NCBI GenBank assembly: GCA_017624495.1
Contig: JAGAMY010000030.1
Coordinates: 1 to 38,864, forward strand
Origin: Lachnospiraceae bacterium
GTDB lineage: Bacteria > Bacillota > Clostridia > Lachnospirales > Lachnospiraceae
Direction of reading: 5' to 3'
Length of the DNA: 38,864 nt
Positions 15,651 through 24,213 of this stretch are shown here, piece by piece. The stretch's first letter is position 1. Every line of letters begins with the position of its first letter. The translations under genes were made by a program, and so were the position numbers. The notes under the pieces were generated by a model. It was not told the DNA's origin, ran no database searches, and was given only the letters and a program-made list of their open reading frames with translations.

Positions 15651-17873
15651 GTGAAAGGATTACATATAGAAACCTGTGAAAATCAGGATATACAAAAGAA
15701 TAGCAGCAGCTTTTTACTGGTTATCTCCGTGCTTTTCATTACAGGTTTTGTAAAAATATTTTTATCCGGGTTTTTTGGACTAAAAGAAAGCTGGTGGCTC
15801 TTTGGGATGGGCTGTGCATTATTATCCATAGTGCTAAACGGGCTGTATAGAAGAAAATGGAAAGCATACATCCAGATAGCAGGAAGTATCTGCTTATTCA
15901 TTTTCTTTATTTTAAATTTTACAAGGGTAAAAAATGGAATTTATATTCTGGTTAATGATATTTTGGAGTACTTAACAGGAAAAAATGGAAAAATATATTT
16001 AGATTATCAAGTGACGGAAAATAATGATGTCTATCTTGCAGCGACACTTTTTATGGCTTTTTTCACCTTATGCATGGTACAAATCATTCATACAGGAGGC
16101 TTTGTATGGCTGGGAGTACTTGCCGGAATAGGACTTGCTGGTGGTGTGTGTAAGTTTTGGGAAATAAATGACGGCTGGTTTTATGTATTGACTGGAAGTA
16201 TCTGCTGGTTGTTTTATAAAAATTTTCGTGACGGACAGACAAAACAGTCATGGAAAAGCTTTCTGGCATTTGCAGGGATATTTTTATTGTGTGTGGGATT
16301 TTCTTTTGGAGCGGCATCCATATGGAGCAGGGACACGGCGGATGTTGTAAAAACAGCGAAAAATGCTATTCACAGACTGCGGTATGATGATGCATACAAT
16401 GCCATGCCGGAGGGGAATTTGATAAATGTGGGAAATTTTGAAAAAAATGATAAAACAGCATTGTTGATTCAGGCAGAACAGCCACAGAAATTTTATCTTA
16501 GGGGGCTGGTTGGAGAAGTATATACCGGAAGTGCATGGGAAACCTTCGATGAGCAGATATACATTGAAAATGAAGCACTCTTTTACTGGCTGCACAAAAA
16601 GGAGCTTTATGGACAGAGTATGCTGGCAAAGGCAGCATGTTTGGATGAAGAAACACAAAAAAAGAAACTGACTGTTATGAATGTATCCGCATGTCAAAAG
16701 CATTTATATCTGCCCTATGCATTAAGCGGAAGGGATGTATTAGACAGTAAAGAAATCGGGGATGGAACGGTTATTTCAGATAGTGAAGAAATACACATTT
16801 CCTATGTGCCAGGCAGTATTCCACAGTGGTATGGGACCGCCGCTTATCTGATGGAACATCAAAAGGAAGAAGAGGTTTTAGCATATTTGAAGTTAGAGCA
16901 GACCTACAGACAGTTTGTTTATGAAAATGATTTACAGATGACAAGCGCAGCAGCCGGGGTCTGTAGTGATTTGTTCGCAGAAGCGGATGGAGAAAAAACG
17001 CTGACAGAAATATTGGAAATTATACGGGCAGCACTAGATGAGAAGCTAGTGTATAACGACAAAGTAAGAACCTTAAATGGCAAAAATGATTTTTTCCAGT
17101 ATACCATGGAACAGAGTAAAAAAGGCTATAGTGTACATTATGCCACAGCGGCAGTTCTTATGCTCCGTTATTTTGGTGTGCCGGCAAGGTATGTAGAAGG
17201 TTACTATCTTTCAGGCGATGAAGCGAAAAACTATGAAGCAGGAGATACCATTCGCCTGACAGAGGCACATGCCCATGCATGGGCAGAGTATTATTTAGAT
17301 GGTATTGGCTTTATTCCTTTCGAGGTAACTCCGGGCTATGTGGATGAGAACGATCAGGTAATTGCTGCACAGGAAGGTGAAAACAGCAGGGAAAAGGTAG
17401 GAAAAACTTTTCAAAAAAGTACCATGGCATATACGCCGCCGAAAAATCCAAAATCTAATTTGCAGCCAGAAGATTATAGCAGACGGTTAAAATTTGCACC
17501 GGAAAATTTGCTGGTGTTGTTTGGAGTGTTGCTATTGGCAGGGCTTTTGATTTTGGGAATGTGGATTTTAAAAAGAAGGAAAAGATTGTTGGAGTTTCTT
17601 CGTTCTTTAGAGCAAAAAGATAACCGGACAGCTATTTTGGAAATGTTTGGCTATGCAAAAATGCTGACAGACCGGTGCAAAATAGCGATGCCGGATAGAA
17701 TGGATGAGATTTGGGAAATCAATCTGGAGGCAATGTTTAGCAACCACGAAATGCAGGAGGAAAAACGCAGAAAAGTAGAAGCTTTTATGGCGCAGAGCAT
17801 TGCATTATGCAAGGAAAAAAACAGCAGTATAAAAAACATTGGTTACCAATATGTTCTCTGGCTGTATCGCTAA
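15651..17873 (+). CDS. TgpA-like membrane transglutaminase-fold protein, catalytic Cys replaced by Ser
   Basis: A 740-residue protein starting at GTG with GAGAGGAAAA upstream. Several membrane helices occupy about residues 20-235, an extracellular region follows, then the transglutaminase-like core at about 480-565. Another membrane helix lies at about 620-643, with a cytoplasmic DUF4129-like tail. In the core the motif reads KKGYSVHYATAA where the family has GYC-HFA, so residue 494 is Ser (codon AGT, one change from TGT). His542 is present in AHAHAWAEYY and an acidic residue, Glu558, in PFEVTPGY. Without the Cys nucleophile it may bind rather than cleave or cross-link, unless Ser serves. Membership of the MoxR-DUF58-transglutaminase triad is clear from order and spacing. 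Confidence 0.88.
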   Translation: MKGLHIETCENQDIQKNSSSFLLVISVLFITGFVKIFLSGFFGLKESWWLFGMGCALLSIVLNGLYRRKWKAYIQIAGSICLFIFFILNFTRVKNGIYILVNDILEYLTGKNGKIYLDYQVTENNDVYLAATLFMAFFTLCMVQIIHTGGFVWLGVLAGIGLAGGVCKFWEINDGWFYVLTGSICWLFYKNFRDGQTKQSWKSFLAFAGIFLLCVGFSFGAASIWSRDTADVVKTAKNAIHRLRYDDAYNAMPEGNLINVGNFEKNDKTALLIQAEQPQKFYLRGLVGEVYTGSAWETFDEQIYIENEALFYWLHKKELYGQSMLAKAACLDEETQKKKLTVMNVSACQKHLYLPYALSGRDVLDSKEIGDGTVISDSEEIHISYVPGSIPQWYGTAAYLMEHQKEEEVLAYLKLEQTYRQFVYENDLQMTSAAAGVCSDLFAEADGEKTLTEILEIIRAALDEKLVYNDKVRTLNGKNDFFQYTMEQSKKGYSVHYATAAVLMLRYFGVPARYVEGYYLSGDEAKNYEAGDTIRLTEAHAHAWAEYYLDGIGFIPFEVTPGYVDENDQVIAAQEGENSREKVGKTFQKSTMAYTPPKNPKSNLQPEDYSRRLKFAPENLLVLFGVLLLAGLLILGMWILKRRKRLLEFLRSLEQKDNRTAILEMFGYAKMLTDRCKIAMPDRMDEIWEINLEAMFSNHEMQEEKRRKVEAFMAQSIALCKEKNSSIKNIGYQYVLWLYR

Positions 17874-17908
17874 AGAACAGTGGCAATAAACACGAAAAGG
17901 AGAAAAAA

Positions 17909-20900
17909 ATGAGAAACCAGAGATGGAAACGTTGTCTGGCGTGGATACTGTCCATTATGATTATGCTTTCTGGCGTACAGACGGTAAATGCCGCACAGAT
18001 AACAGGTGAAACACAGGATATTACGTCAACAGAGAATGTTGTGGCAGAAGGATTTTTTTATCTGTCGGCAGTGACTCTTTCGGAAAACATTATTGAACCT
18101 GTAAAGATATGCTATACACAGAATGCAACGGTAAAAGAGGCATTACAGGCAAGTGGCTATACCTTTATGGGATTAGAAGAAGGATTTATCCATGCCATTG
18201 AAGGCATAGATGGAAATTTTTCCGTTTTAATGAGTGATGGTGGATATGATTTAAACAGGGCAGCCAGCGAAGTTAGTGTGGTGGCATTTACTGAAGGTGA
18301 AGTGTATTCATCGGAAATGGTGGCTTTGATTACCCGGATGGGTGAATACAATGCCATGACTAATCATGTGCAAAACTATGCAAAAGCAACAGAAGCTTAT
18401 GAAAAGGCATTAGAAGGACTTGCAGAAGCGGATGCAGAAACGGCGCAGAAGCTTTTAACGGCATTAAATGCAGCAATTGCAGAATATGAAGAGCTCTTTA
18501 ATGGAGAAAAAAAGACAGTTACGGTAACTGCTTTACAGGGCGAAAACACATTAACTGCACCCGTACTTACATTTATGGACAGCTATGGAAATGTGACAGA
18601 AGCAGTAGGCACAAGTGTAGATGTATTAGCAGGAGAGTATGCTTTTGTAGTATCCGATGGCAGCTATAACCGCACAGAAGGTACAGTTACAGTAACCGAA
18701 GAAACCGAATTGCACGTAACCCTTCCTTCCGGTGAATGGTTTGGGGATATTCAGATTTTACGAAAAGAAACCGATGCGGAAGGAAACAAAATTCCTTATG
18801 CATATACGCAGGATACAAAAACACATACAGCAGAATATTTTATTGATGATACAGCAGGAAAAACAGGAAGTACCTATTTATATGCAGGGAAAGGTGCTGA
18901 CTGGCTGGAGGGAACAAAATTGTATGGTGCATACAAGGGGCTAAATGGGACGGATTATGGAACCGTGGTTAGAAGCTGGGAATCTTCCAGCAATGCACTT
19001 GTACAGGCAATTGATAAGGGAATGGAAGGAAATGCATTTCCTTTTGAAGCCAGATATACCGGAGAAGACGGTTATGTGATGATTCAGTCCTATGATGTAA
19101 TACTAACCCGTGTGCCGACATTAAGCAGTATTGTGCTAAAGGATGGAAACGGAACATCCTTGCTTACGGATTTTGCTTCTCATGTGAAAACGTATAGTTT
19201 AAATACCATAAATGATACTTTATCTGTAGAAGCAGCTCCTTATGGTGCAGAAGGATATTCTGTTCGCATGGAAGCACAGGATAAAGAAGCAGACTACTGT
19301 GCAAAAATTGCAGACGGAGAAAATGTAGTAACTGTAGTGGTATCACATACCAATGGACAATCCACAAGCTATATATTTACGGTAAATAAAACAGCGGCAG
19401 CAACAGTAACCATGGAGACTGTAGAGGGTGTAACCGTAGAAGTAGTCAATGAAAATGGCAATGTTATTGCACCTAAAGCAGCAAATGTTTATGAACTGAT
19501 TCCGGGAAATACTTATAACTATATTGCAACAAAAGAAGAAAATTATCATGCTACAGCAGCTTTTATTGCAGAGGAAAATGCAACGGTTACCGTGGCTGCG
19601 CCGGTAGTGGAAACAGCGATGACGAAATTTGCATTGTATGATGGTTCAAGTAAAACGACAAGAAAAGAGCTTGTGAGTGAAACGGAGTTTTCATCGGATA
19701 TTTATGAATATACTTATGTAGTATCTGATGCAAATTCTGCGTTATATGCACAGGCAACAAAAGAGAGTGCTTATACAGCAACTGCAAAGTACACTAAAAA
19801 ATCTGCAACCTCCACAGCTGTGCATAATGTGGAAGCGGCAGTCAATATTGCAAAAACGGTAAGCAGTACAGGAACGACCACAAGTTTGACGGCGGCGGTT
19901 GCTAAAAGTGGATATGGCAATACAATCACACTGCGTCTGTGGAAAGAGGCAGATAATGTGACCTATTATCAGGACTATATTTTGCATATAAACCGATCAC
20001 TGCATCTTGCAGACTTATCGGTGTCTATAGATACGGGCAGTCTTTCTTTTGTAGATGCGAATAAGGCATCATTGGCATTTGACAGGGATATATTTGAGTA
20101 CTCTGTGTTAGTGCCATCAAGTACAGAGCAGGTTTGTCTGCAGGCAGAATTTATGAATGAAACAGCAGTTACAGATGTTTGTGGCGGTTATTATGCCATG
20201 TTAGATGGTGTGCGTTATGACAGTTTAGCAGAAGTAAATCTGGCATTAGATGTATCTGCAAAGGAAGAAACAAAGGAAATAAAAGTCTATCATGAAAACG
20301 GTGTTGCCATCAGCAATACTTATGTAGTAAAGGTAAAAAAACAAACGCCTGTAAAGGTAACCTTTGCTGCAACACCGGAGGATGCCATTGTATTTGTGGT
20401 AAATCAGGTGGATAACAAGCCGGTTTTTGCTGAAAATGGTATATTCGAATTAATGCCGGGAATAGCCTATACCTATACGGTAACAGCAGACGGATATCAG
20501 GCACAAAAGGTAACGGATTTTGTATTAGAAGAAAAGGAAACAGAAACGATTGAAATTGCATTGACAGCTGCGAATATCAACGAAAATTTAAAGGAATTAG
20601 AAGCGCAGTGGCCGGCTTTCCGGGATAAAAATAATAACGGAGTAGTCGATGCTAAAATACCGGTTAAGGCAGAAGATGCAGTACTTTACTGGGCCAATAA
20701 AGTTGGAGACAGTTATGGCTCCGGTGCAACAGGCTGCCCGATTATGGTGGATGGCTATTTGTATGTATATGCAGGAACAAGCATTGTAAAGGTGGATTCT
20801 GTCACCGGTGAAATAAAAGCTTCCGGAGAAATGTTAAAAAGCTCCTCATTTGCCATTAATAATCCGACCTATGGCAATGGCATGATTTTTGTGGGCTTGT

Positions 20901-23425
20901 CTGGTGGAACGATTCAGGCATTTAATGCAGAAACCTTAGAGTCTTTGTGGATATATAAAGATGCCTTAGGCGGTCAGCCAAACTGTCATATTGCCTATCA
21001 TGATGGATATGTGTATACAGGTTTCTGGAATAGTGAAACGAAAGATGCGAATTACGTCTGCGTTTCTGCTGCTGATGAAGATCCGACACAGACACAGGAA
21101 GAAAAAACAGCTTCCTGGGTGCATACACAGGCAGGCGGTTTTTACTGGGCAGGTGCTTATGTTACCGATGATTTTTTGCTGGTAGGGACAGATGATGGGG
21201 AAAGCGGTTATAGTACAGGCTATGCACATATACTGTCTATAGACCCTAAAAGTGGAAAAATCTTAGATGATATGCAGCTTCCGCATGTGGGAGATTTACG
21301 CAGCAATATTACATATGATGCAGAGGAAACAAAGGATTATTATTTTACCACAAAGGGTGGATATTTTTATCGTATTTCTGTAAATGAAGAGGGTATATTT
21401 ACAGAAAATTCCTTAAAATCCGTGAAACTGCCAAATGGCACGACTACAGCATCCATGAGTACATCCACACCGACGATATATAATGGAAGAGCCTATGTGG
21501 GTGTAGCGGGTTTAGGTCAGTTTGCGGCATATTCCGGTCATAATATTGCTGTTATTGACTTGGCAAGAATGAAGGTGGCATATTCCGTGCCTACCCAGGG
21601 ATATCCACAGACCAGTGGCGTTTTGACGAATGCATATGAAGAAGAAACTGGAAAAGTATATGTGTATTTCTTGGATAACTATACACCTGGAAAATTGCGG
21701 GTATTTTCGGATATGCCGGGACAGACACAATTAACGGATGTTACAGAGGAAGTAGTATCCGGTAAAACATATAGTGCAGGCTATACATTGTTTACACCAA
21801 GTGGCAGTCAGGCGCAGTATGCAATCTGCAGCCCGATTGTAGACGAATATGGAACACTGTATTTTAAAAATGATTCTGCGTATCTGATGGCATTAGGTGC
21901 AACTATAGAAAAAATTGAAGTAACCCAGATGCCGGATAAGTTAGTATATAAGTTAGGAGAAAGCTTTAGTGCAGAGGGCATGAAGGTAACAGCGACTTAT
22001 ACAAATGGAAAAACAAGAGATATCACAGAATATATTTCTTATTCTAACGAGCCGATAACCGAAAATGATTTGGATTTTCCGATTACATTTGAGCATGTAA
22101 TGTATCAGGATAAGGATGGACAGGCAGGTGTAGATTATACAGCACCAATGACATTTGTGGAGCTTTCCTTAGAAGTAGATGCGGCTTATGTAATGAATAG
22201 AATAGAAGAAATCGGCGAAGTAATCTTAGAAAAAGAAGAAACCATCAAAGGTATACGTGCTTTATATGATAGTTTATCGGATGAAGAAAAAGGTCTGGTT
22301 GAAAACTACAGTGTTCTTGAGGCAGCAGAAGCAACGTTTACAGAGCTAAAAAATGTAGCAGATAAAGAAGCGGCAGACGCAGTAGCGGCCTTGATAAAAG
22401 CCATTGGAGAGGTAAGTTTAGAAAGTGAAAGTGCAATTGAAGAGGCAAGAAGCGCATATGAAGCACTGACAGAAGACCAGAAAGTATGGGTAAGCAGTGA
22501 AGATATTGCAGTACTAGAGGGTGCCGAAAGTACGTTAGCACAGTTGCAGAAAGAAAAAGCAGAGAAAGAAGCGGCCGAAAGAGAAGCAGCAGAGAAAGAG
22601 GCGGCTGAAAAAGAAGCAGCAGAGAAAGAGGCAGCCGAAAAAGAAGCAGCAGAGAAAGAGGCAGCCGAAAAAGAAGCAACAGCGAAAGCAGAAGCAGAGA
22701 AGGCTGCGAAAGAAGCAGCGGATAAAGAAATTGCAGCTACGGTTATTGCAAAGATAGAAGCTATCGGAGAAGTAACGCTGCTAAGTGAAAGCGCAATTCA
22801 GGAAGCAAAAACAGCATATGAAGCACTAAGTGAAAATCAGAAGAAATATGTGGACAGTGTGTATGTACGCATGTTGACAGAGGCAGAGGCAGTACTTGTA
22901 AAGCAACAGGAGGCGGTAAAAGCCGGAGCAGAAATTACAGTAGAAAACTACCGCTATAGAATTACAAAGAATTCTCTGACAGATGGAACGGTTGAGTTTG
23001 CAGGCGCATCAAAGCGTACAGAAAAATCCATAAAAGTACCGGCAGAGATAACCATATACGGAGTAACCTACAAAGTAACTTCTATTGGGAAAAATGCCTT
23101 TAAAAACAACAAAAAGCTCACCAGTGTAGTCATTGGAAAGCATGTAATTTCTATTGGCAGCAATGCGTTTAACAATTGTAAAAAACTCAAAAAATTAACA
23201 CTTCCTGTAAATGTAACAAAAATAGGTGCATATGCATTTAAGAATTGTACAAAGTTGAAAACACTTACCATAAAGAGTAAGAAAATAACAGCTAAAACGT
23301 TACATAAAAAAGCATTTAGCGGTTTGGAAAAAACGACAAAAATAAAAGTTCCGAAAACGAAAAAGAAAACCTATAAGAAGCTATTTAAGAAATGTGGATT
23401 AAGTGCAAAGAATTCTATAAAATAA
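17909..23425 (+). CDS. Giant surface protein with cadherin-like, PQQ-propeller and LRR domains
   Basis: An 1838-residue secreted protein. I start at 17909, which has AAAGGAG six bases upstream and a clean signal peptide ending VNAA; an earlier in-frame ATG at 17807 lies inside the previous gene. Residues about 45-115 weakly resemble the DUF4430 fold. Cadherin-like beta-sandwiches lie near 404-494 and 700-811. A DKNNNGVVD calcium-type loop precedes a PQQ-like beta-propeller at about 910-1330 (DGYLYVYAGTSIVKVDSVTG, GTIQAFNAETLESLW). Next come a bacterial Ig-like domain (about 1332-1420), three helical repeats of about 70 residues with an AAEKE tract (about 1424-1670), and BspA-type leucine-rich repeats (about 1674-1800). 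The C-terminus is Lys-rich and has no sortase motif. It is last in the riboswitch operon, 35 bases after the transglutaminase-like gene. Confidence 0.85.
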   Translation: MRNQRWKRCLAWILSIMIMLSGVQTVNAAQITGETQDITSTENVVAEGFFYLSAVTLSENIIEPVKICYTQNATVKEALQASGYTFMGLEEGFIHAIEGIDGNFSVLMSDGGYDLNRAASEVSVVAFTEGEVYSSEMVALITRMGEYNAMTNHVQNYAKATEAYEKALEGLAEADAETAQKLLTALNAAIAEYEELFNGEKKTVTVTALQGENTLTAPVLTFMDSYGNVTEAVGTSVDVLAGEYAFVVSDGSYNRTEGTVTVTEETELHVTLPSGEWFGDIQILRKETDAEGNKIPYAYTQDTKTHTAEYFIDDTAGKTGSTYLYAGKGADWLEGTKLYGAYKGLNGTDYGTVVRSWESSSNALVQAIDKGMEGNAFPFEARYTGEDGYVMIQSYDVILTRVPTLSSIVLKDGNGTSLLTDFASHVKTYSLNTINDTLSVEAAPYGAEGYSVRMEAQDKEADYCAKIADGENVVTVVVSHTNGQSTSYIFTVNKTAAATVTMETVEGVTVEVVNENGNVIAPKAANVYELIPGNTYNYIATKEENYHATAAFIAEENATVTVAAPVVETAMTKFALYDGSSKTTRKELVSETEFSSDIYEYTYVVSDANSALYAQATKESAYTATAKYTKKSATSTAVHNVEAAVNIAKTVSSTGTTTSLTAAVAKSGYGNTITLRLWKEADNVTYYQDYILHINRSLHLADLSVSIDTGSLSFVDANKASLAFDRDIFEYSVLVPSSTEQVCLQAEFMNETAVTDVCGGYYAMLDGVRYDSLAEVNLALDVSAKEETKEIKVYHENGVAISNTYVVKVKKQTPVKVTFAATPEDAIVFVVNQVDNKPVFAENGIFELMPGIAYTYTVTADGYQAQKVTDFVLEEKETETIEIALTAANINENLKELEAQWPAFRDKNNNGVVDAKIPVKAEDAVLYWANKVGDSYGSGATGCPIMVDGYLYVYAGTSIVKVDSVTGEIKASGEMLKSSSFAINNPTYGNGMIFVGLSGGTIQAFNAETLESLWIYKDALGGQPNCHIAYHDGYVYTGFWNSETKDANYVCVSAADEDPTQTQEEKTASWVHTQAGGFYWAGAYVTDDFLLVGTDDGESGYSTGYAHILSIDPKSGKILDDMQLPHVGDLRSNITYDAEETKDYYFTTKGGYFYRISVNEEGIFTENSLKSVKLPNGTTTASMSTSTPTIYNGRAYVGVAGLGQFAAYSGHNIAVIDLARMKVAYSVPTQGYPQTSGVLTNAYEEETGKVYVYFLDNYTPGKLRVFSDMPGQTQLTDVTEEVVSGKTYSAGYTLFTPSGSQAQYAICSPIVDEYGTLYFKNDSAYLMALGATIEKIEVTQMPDKLVYKLGESFSAEGMKVTATYTNGKTRDITEYISYSNEPITENDLDFPITFEHVMYQDKDGQAGVDYTAPMTFVELSLEVDAAYVMNRIEEIGEVILEKEETIKGIRALYDSLSDEEKGLVENYSVLEAAEATFTELKNVADKEAADAVAALIKAIGEVSLESESAIEEARSAYEALTEDQKVWVSSEDIAVLEGAESTLAQLQKEKAEKEAAEREAAEKEAAEKEAAEKEAAEKEAAEKEAAEKEATAKAEAEKAAKEAADKEIAATVIAKIEAIGEVTLLSESAIQEAKTAYEALSENQKKYVDSVYVRMLTEAEAVLVKQQEAVKAGAEITVENYRYRITKNSLTDGTVEFAGASKRTEKSIKVPAEITIYGVTYKVTSIGKNAFKNNKKLTSVVIGKHVISIGSNAFNNCKKLKKLTLPVNVTKIGAYAFKNCTKLKTLTIKSKKITAKTLHKKAFSGLEKTTKIKVPKTKKKTYKKLFKKCGLSAKNSIK
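22561..22680 (+). repeat. Four 30-bp tandem repeats encoding (EKEAAEKEAA)n
   Basis: Units at 22561-22590, 22591-22620, 22621-22650 and 22651-22680 share the pattern AGAGAAAGAGGCAGCCGAAA plus ten bases, with only a few changes. Each adds ten helical residues, so slippage would change spacer length without a frameshift. Confidence 0.9.
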
Positions 23426-23451
23426 GTATACAGCGAATCTGATGCTTTCCA

Positions 23452-23480
23452 TTGTATTTCTACATATGTAGCGTTATAAT
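23452..23480 (+). promoter_or_regulatory. Promoter of the small acidic protein gene
   Basis: TTGTAT at 23452-23457, a 17-base spacer, and TATAAT at 23475-23480; the ATG follows at 23513. Confidence 0.75.
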
Positions 23481-23494
23481 TATTGTAGAAATAC
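23454..23494. promoter_or_regulatory. Candidate operator: inverted repeat over the promoter
   Basis: GTATTTCTACA (23454-23464) is the exact reverse complement of TGTAGAAATAC (23484-23494). Inside it is a 12-bp perfect palindrome CTACATATGTAG (23460-23471). The arrangement gives three CTACA/TGTAG half-sites covering the -35 box, the spacer and the start region. No T-run follows, so it is not a terminator. A repressor site is the best reading. Confidence 0.55.
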
Positions 23495-23512
23495 GGAAGG
23501 GAGCGTGGGAGT

Positions 23513-24010
23513 ATGGGTAAAAATGAAAGACTGGCAAATATTTATATCAAAATTTACAATAAAAAACCGCTGCTGATGGAGGATTTGCTGTTTTTATCCA
23601 CCTATGATCCGGAGTGCTTTGAAAAAACCTGTCGGAATCTGGTTTATAATGTTCCAGAGGCAAAAAAGCTGATGGAAGCAGACGTAAAGCCGACAAGTAT
23701 ACAGCAGGAACAGTCCAAGGGAAATACTGTTGTGGAAAGTCAAGATGACGAAAAGCCTGTTGCAGAAGAAGCTGTTGAAGTTATTGAAGAAACAGCAGAA
23801 GCGAAAAAATCCAGAGAAATCGAAAATCTATTGGAAAATTTGAAACACATGGAGTGGAAAAAACAGGTGATGCAGGATATTCCTGTGGATAAAGTAAAAA
23901 ATCTTCTTGGAAGTCTGTATATGGAAATGCTATTTCCGCACAATGACAGAACACAGTCTTTCCCATTGGACAATACAGTAGAAAGTACTTTTTTTAATAA
24001 AAAAGTGTAG
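23513..24010 (+). CDS. Hypothetical acidic protein, 165 residues
   Basis: Not recognised as a named family. The start has GGGAG upstream. The N-terminal 55 residues (MGKNERLANIYIKIYNKKP, then LLMEDLLFLSTYDPECFEKT) form a compact helical domain. Residues about 60-100 are a low-complexity acidic linker. The C-terminal part (REIENLLENLKHMEWKKQV onwards) is helical. There is no signal peptide or membrane segment. It has its own promoter with a possible operator, but no clear terminator separates it from the riboswitch operon, so read-through is possible. A hairpin terminator lies between it and the exporter gene. Confidence 0.7.
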   Translation: MGKNERLANIYIKIYNKKPLLMEDLLFLSTYDPECFEKTCRNLVYNVPEAKKLMEADVKPTSIQQEQSKGNTVVESQDDEKPVAEEAVEVIEETAEAKKSREIENLLENLKHMEWKKQVMQDIPVDKVKNLLGSLYMEMLFPHNDRTQSFPLDNTVESTFFNKKV

Positions 24011-24021
24011 AATTGGTAGAT

Positions 24022-24079
24022 AATCCTCTGGATGGTTAGGTGCATAAGTATTGGCGCATAACCTTTCGGGGGATTTTAT
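24022..24079 (+). terminator. Imperfect hairpin terminator
   Basis: AATCCTC (24022-24028) pairs with GGGGATT; inside it GGTTA (24034-24038) pairs with TAACC (24059-24063) and GTGC with GCGC. It ends in TTTTATTT. The stem has internal loops, so strength is uncertain. Confidence 0.5.
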
Positions 24080-24130
24080 TTCTGAAAAAAATATAAAATA
24101 TCATCAAAACTATTCCAGAACGAAAAAAAC

Positions 24131-24141
24131 TATGCTAAAAT
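24131..24141 (+). promoter_or_regulatory. Possible extended -10 promoter of the exporter gene
   Basis: TATGC-TAAAAT resembles an extended -10 element; no convincing -35 box is seen. The ATG is 73 bases downstream, with a CGGAGG ribosome site at 24204-24209. Confidence 0.35.
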
Positions 24142-24213
24142 TACAGACGTTTCTTATTAATATAGTACCATTGAGTTAGTTATGGGTAACAGAGTGTTAC
24201 AACGGAGGATACG

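Noticed and set aside
22561-22680. CRISPR-like regular repeats
   Set aside because: The 30-bp units are directly adjacent with no unique spacers and are in frame within a coding region.
23454-23494. Terminator of the riboswitch operon
   Set aside because: The stem is not followed by a T-run and overlaps clear -35 and -10 boxes, so an operator is the better reading.
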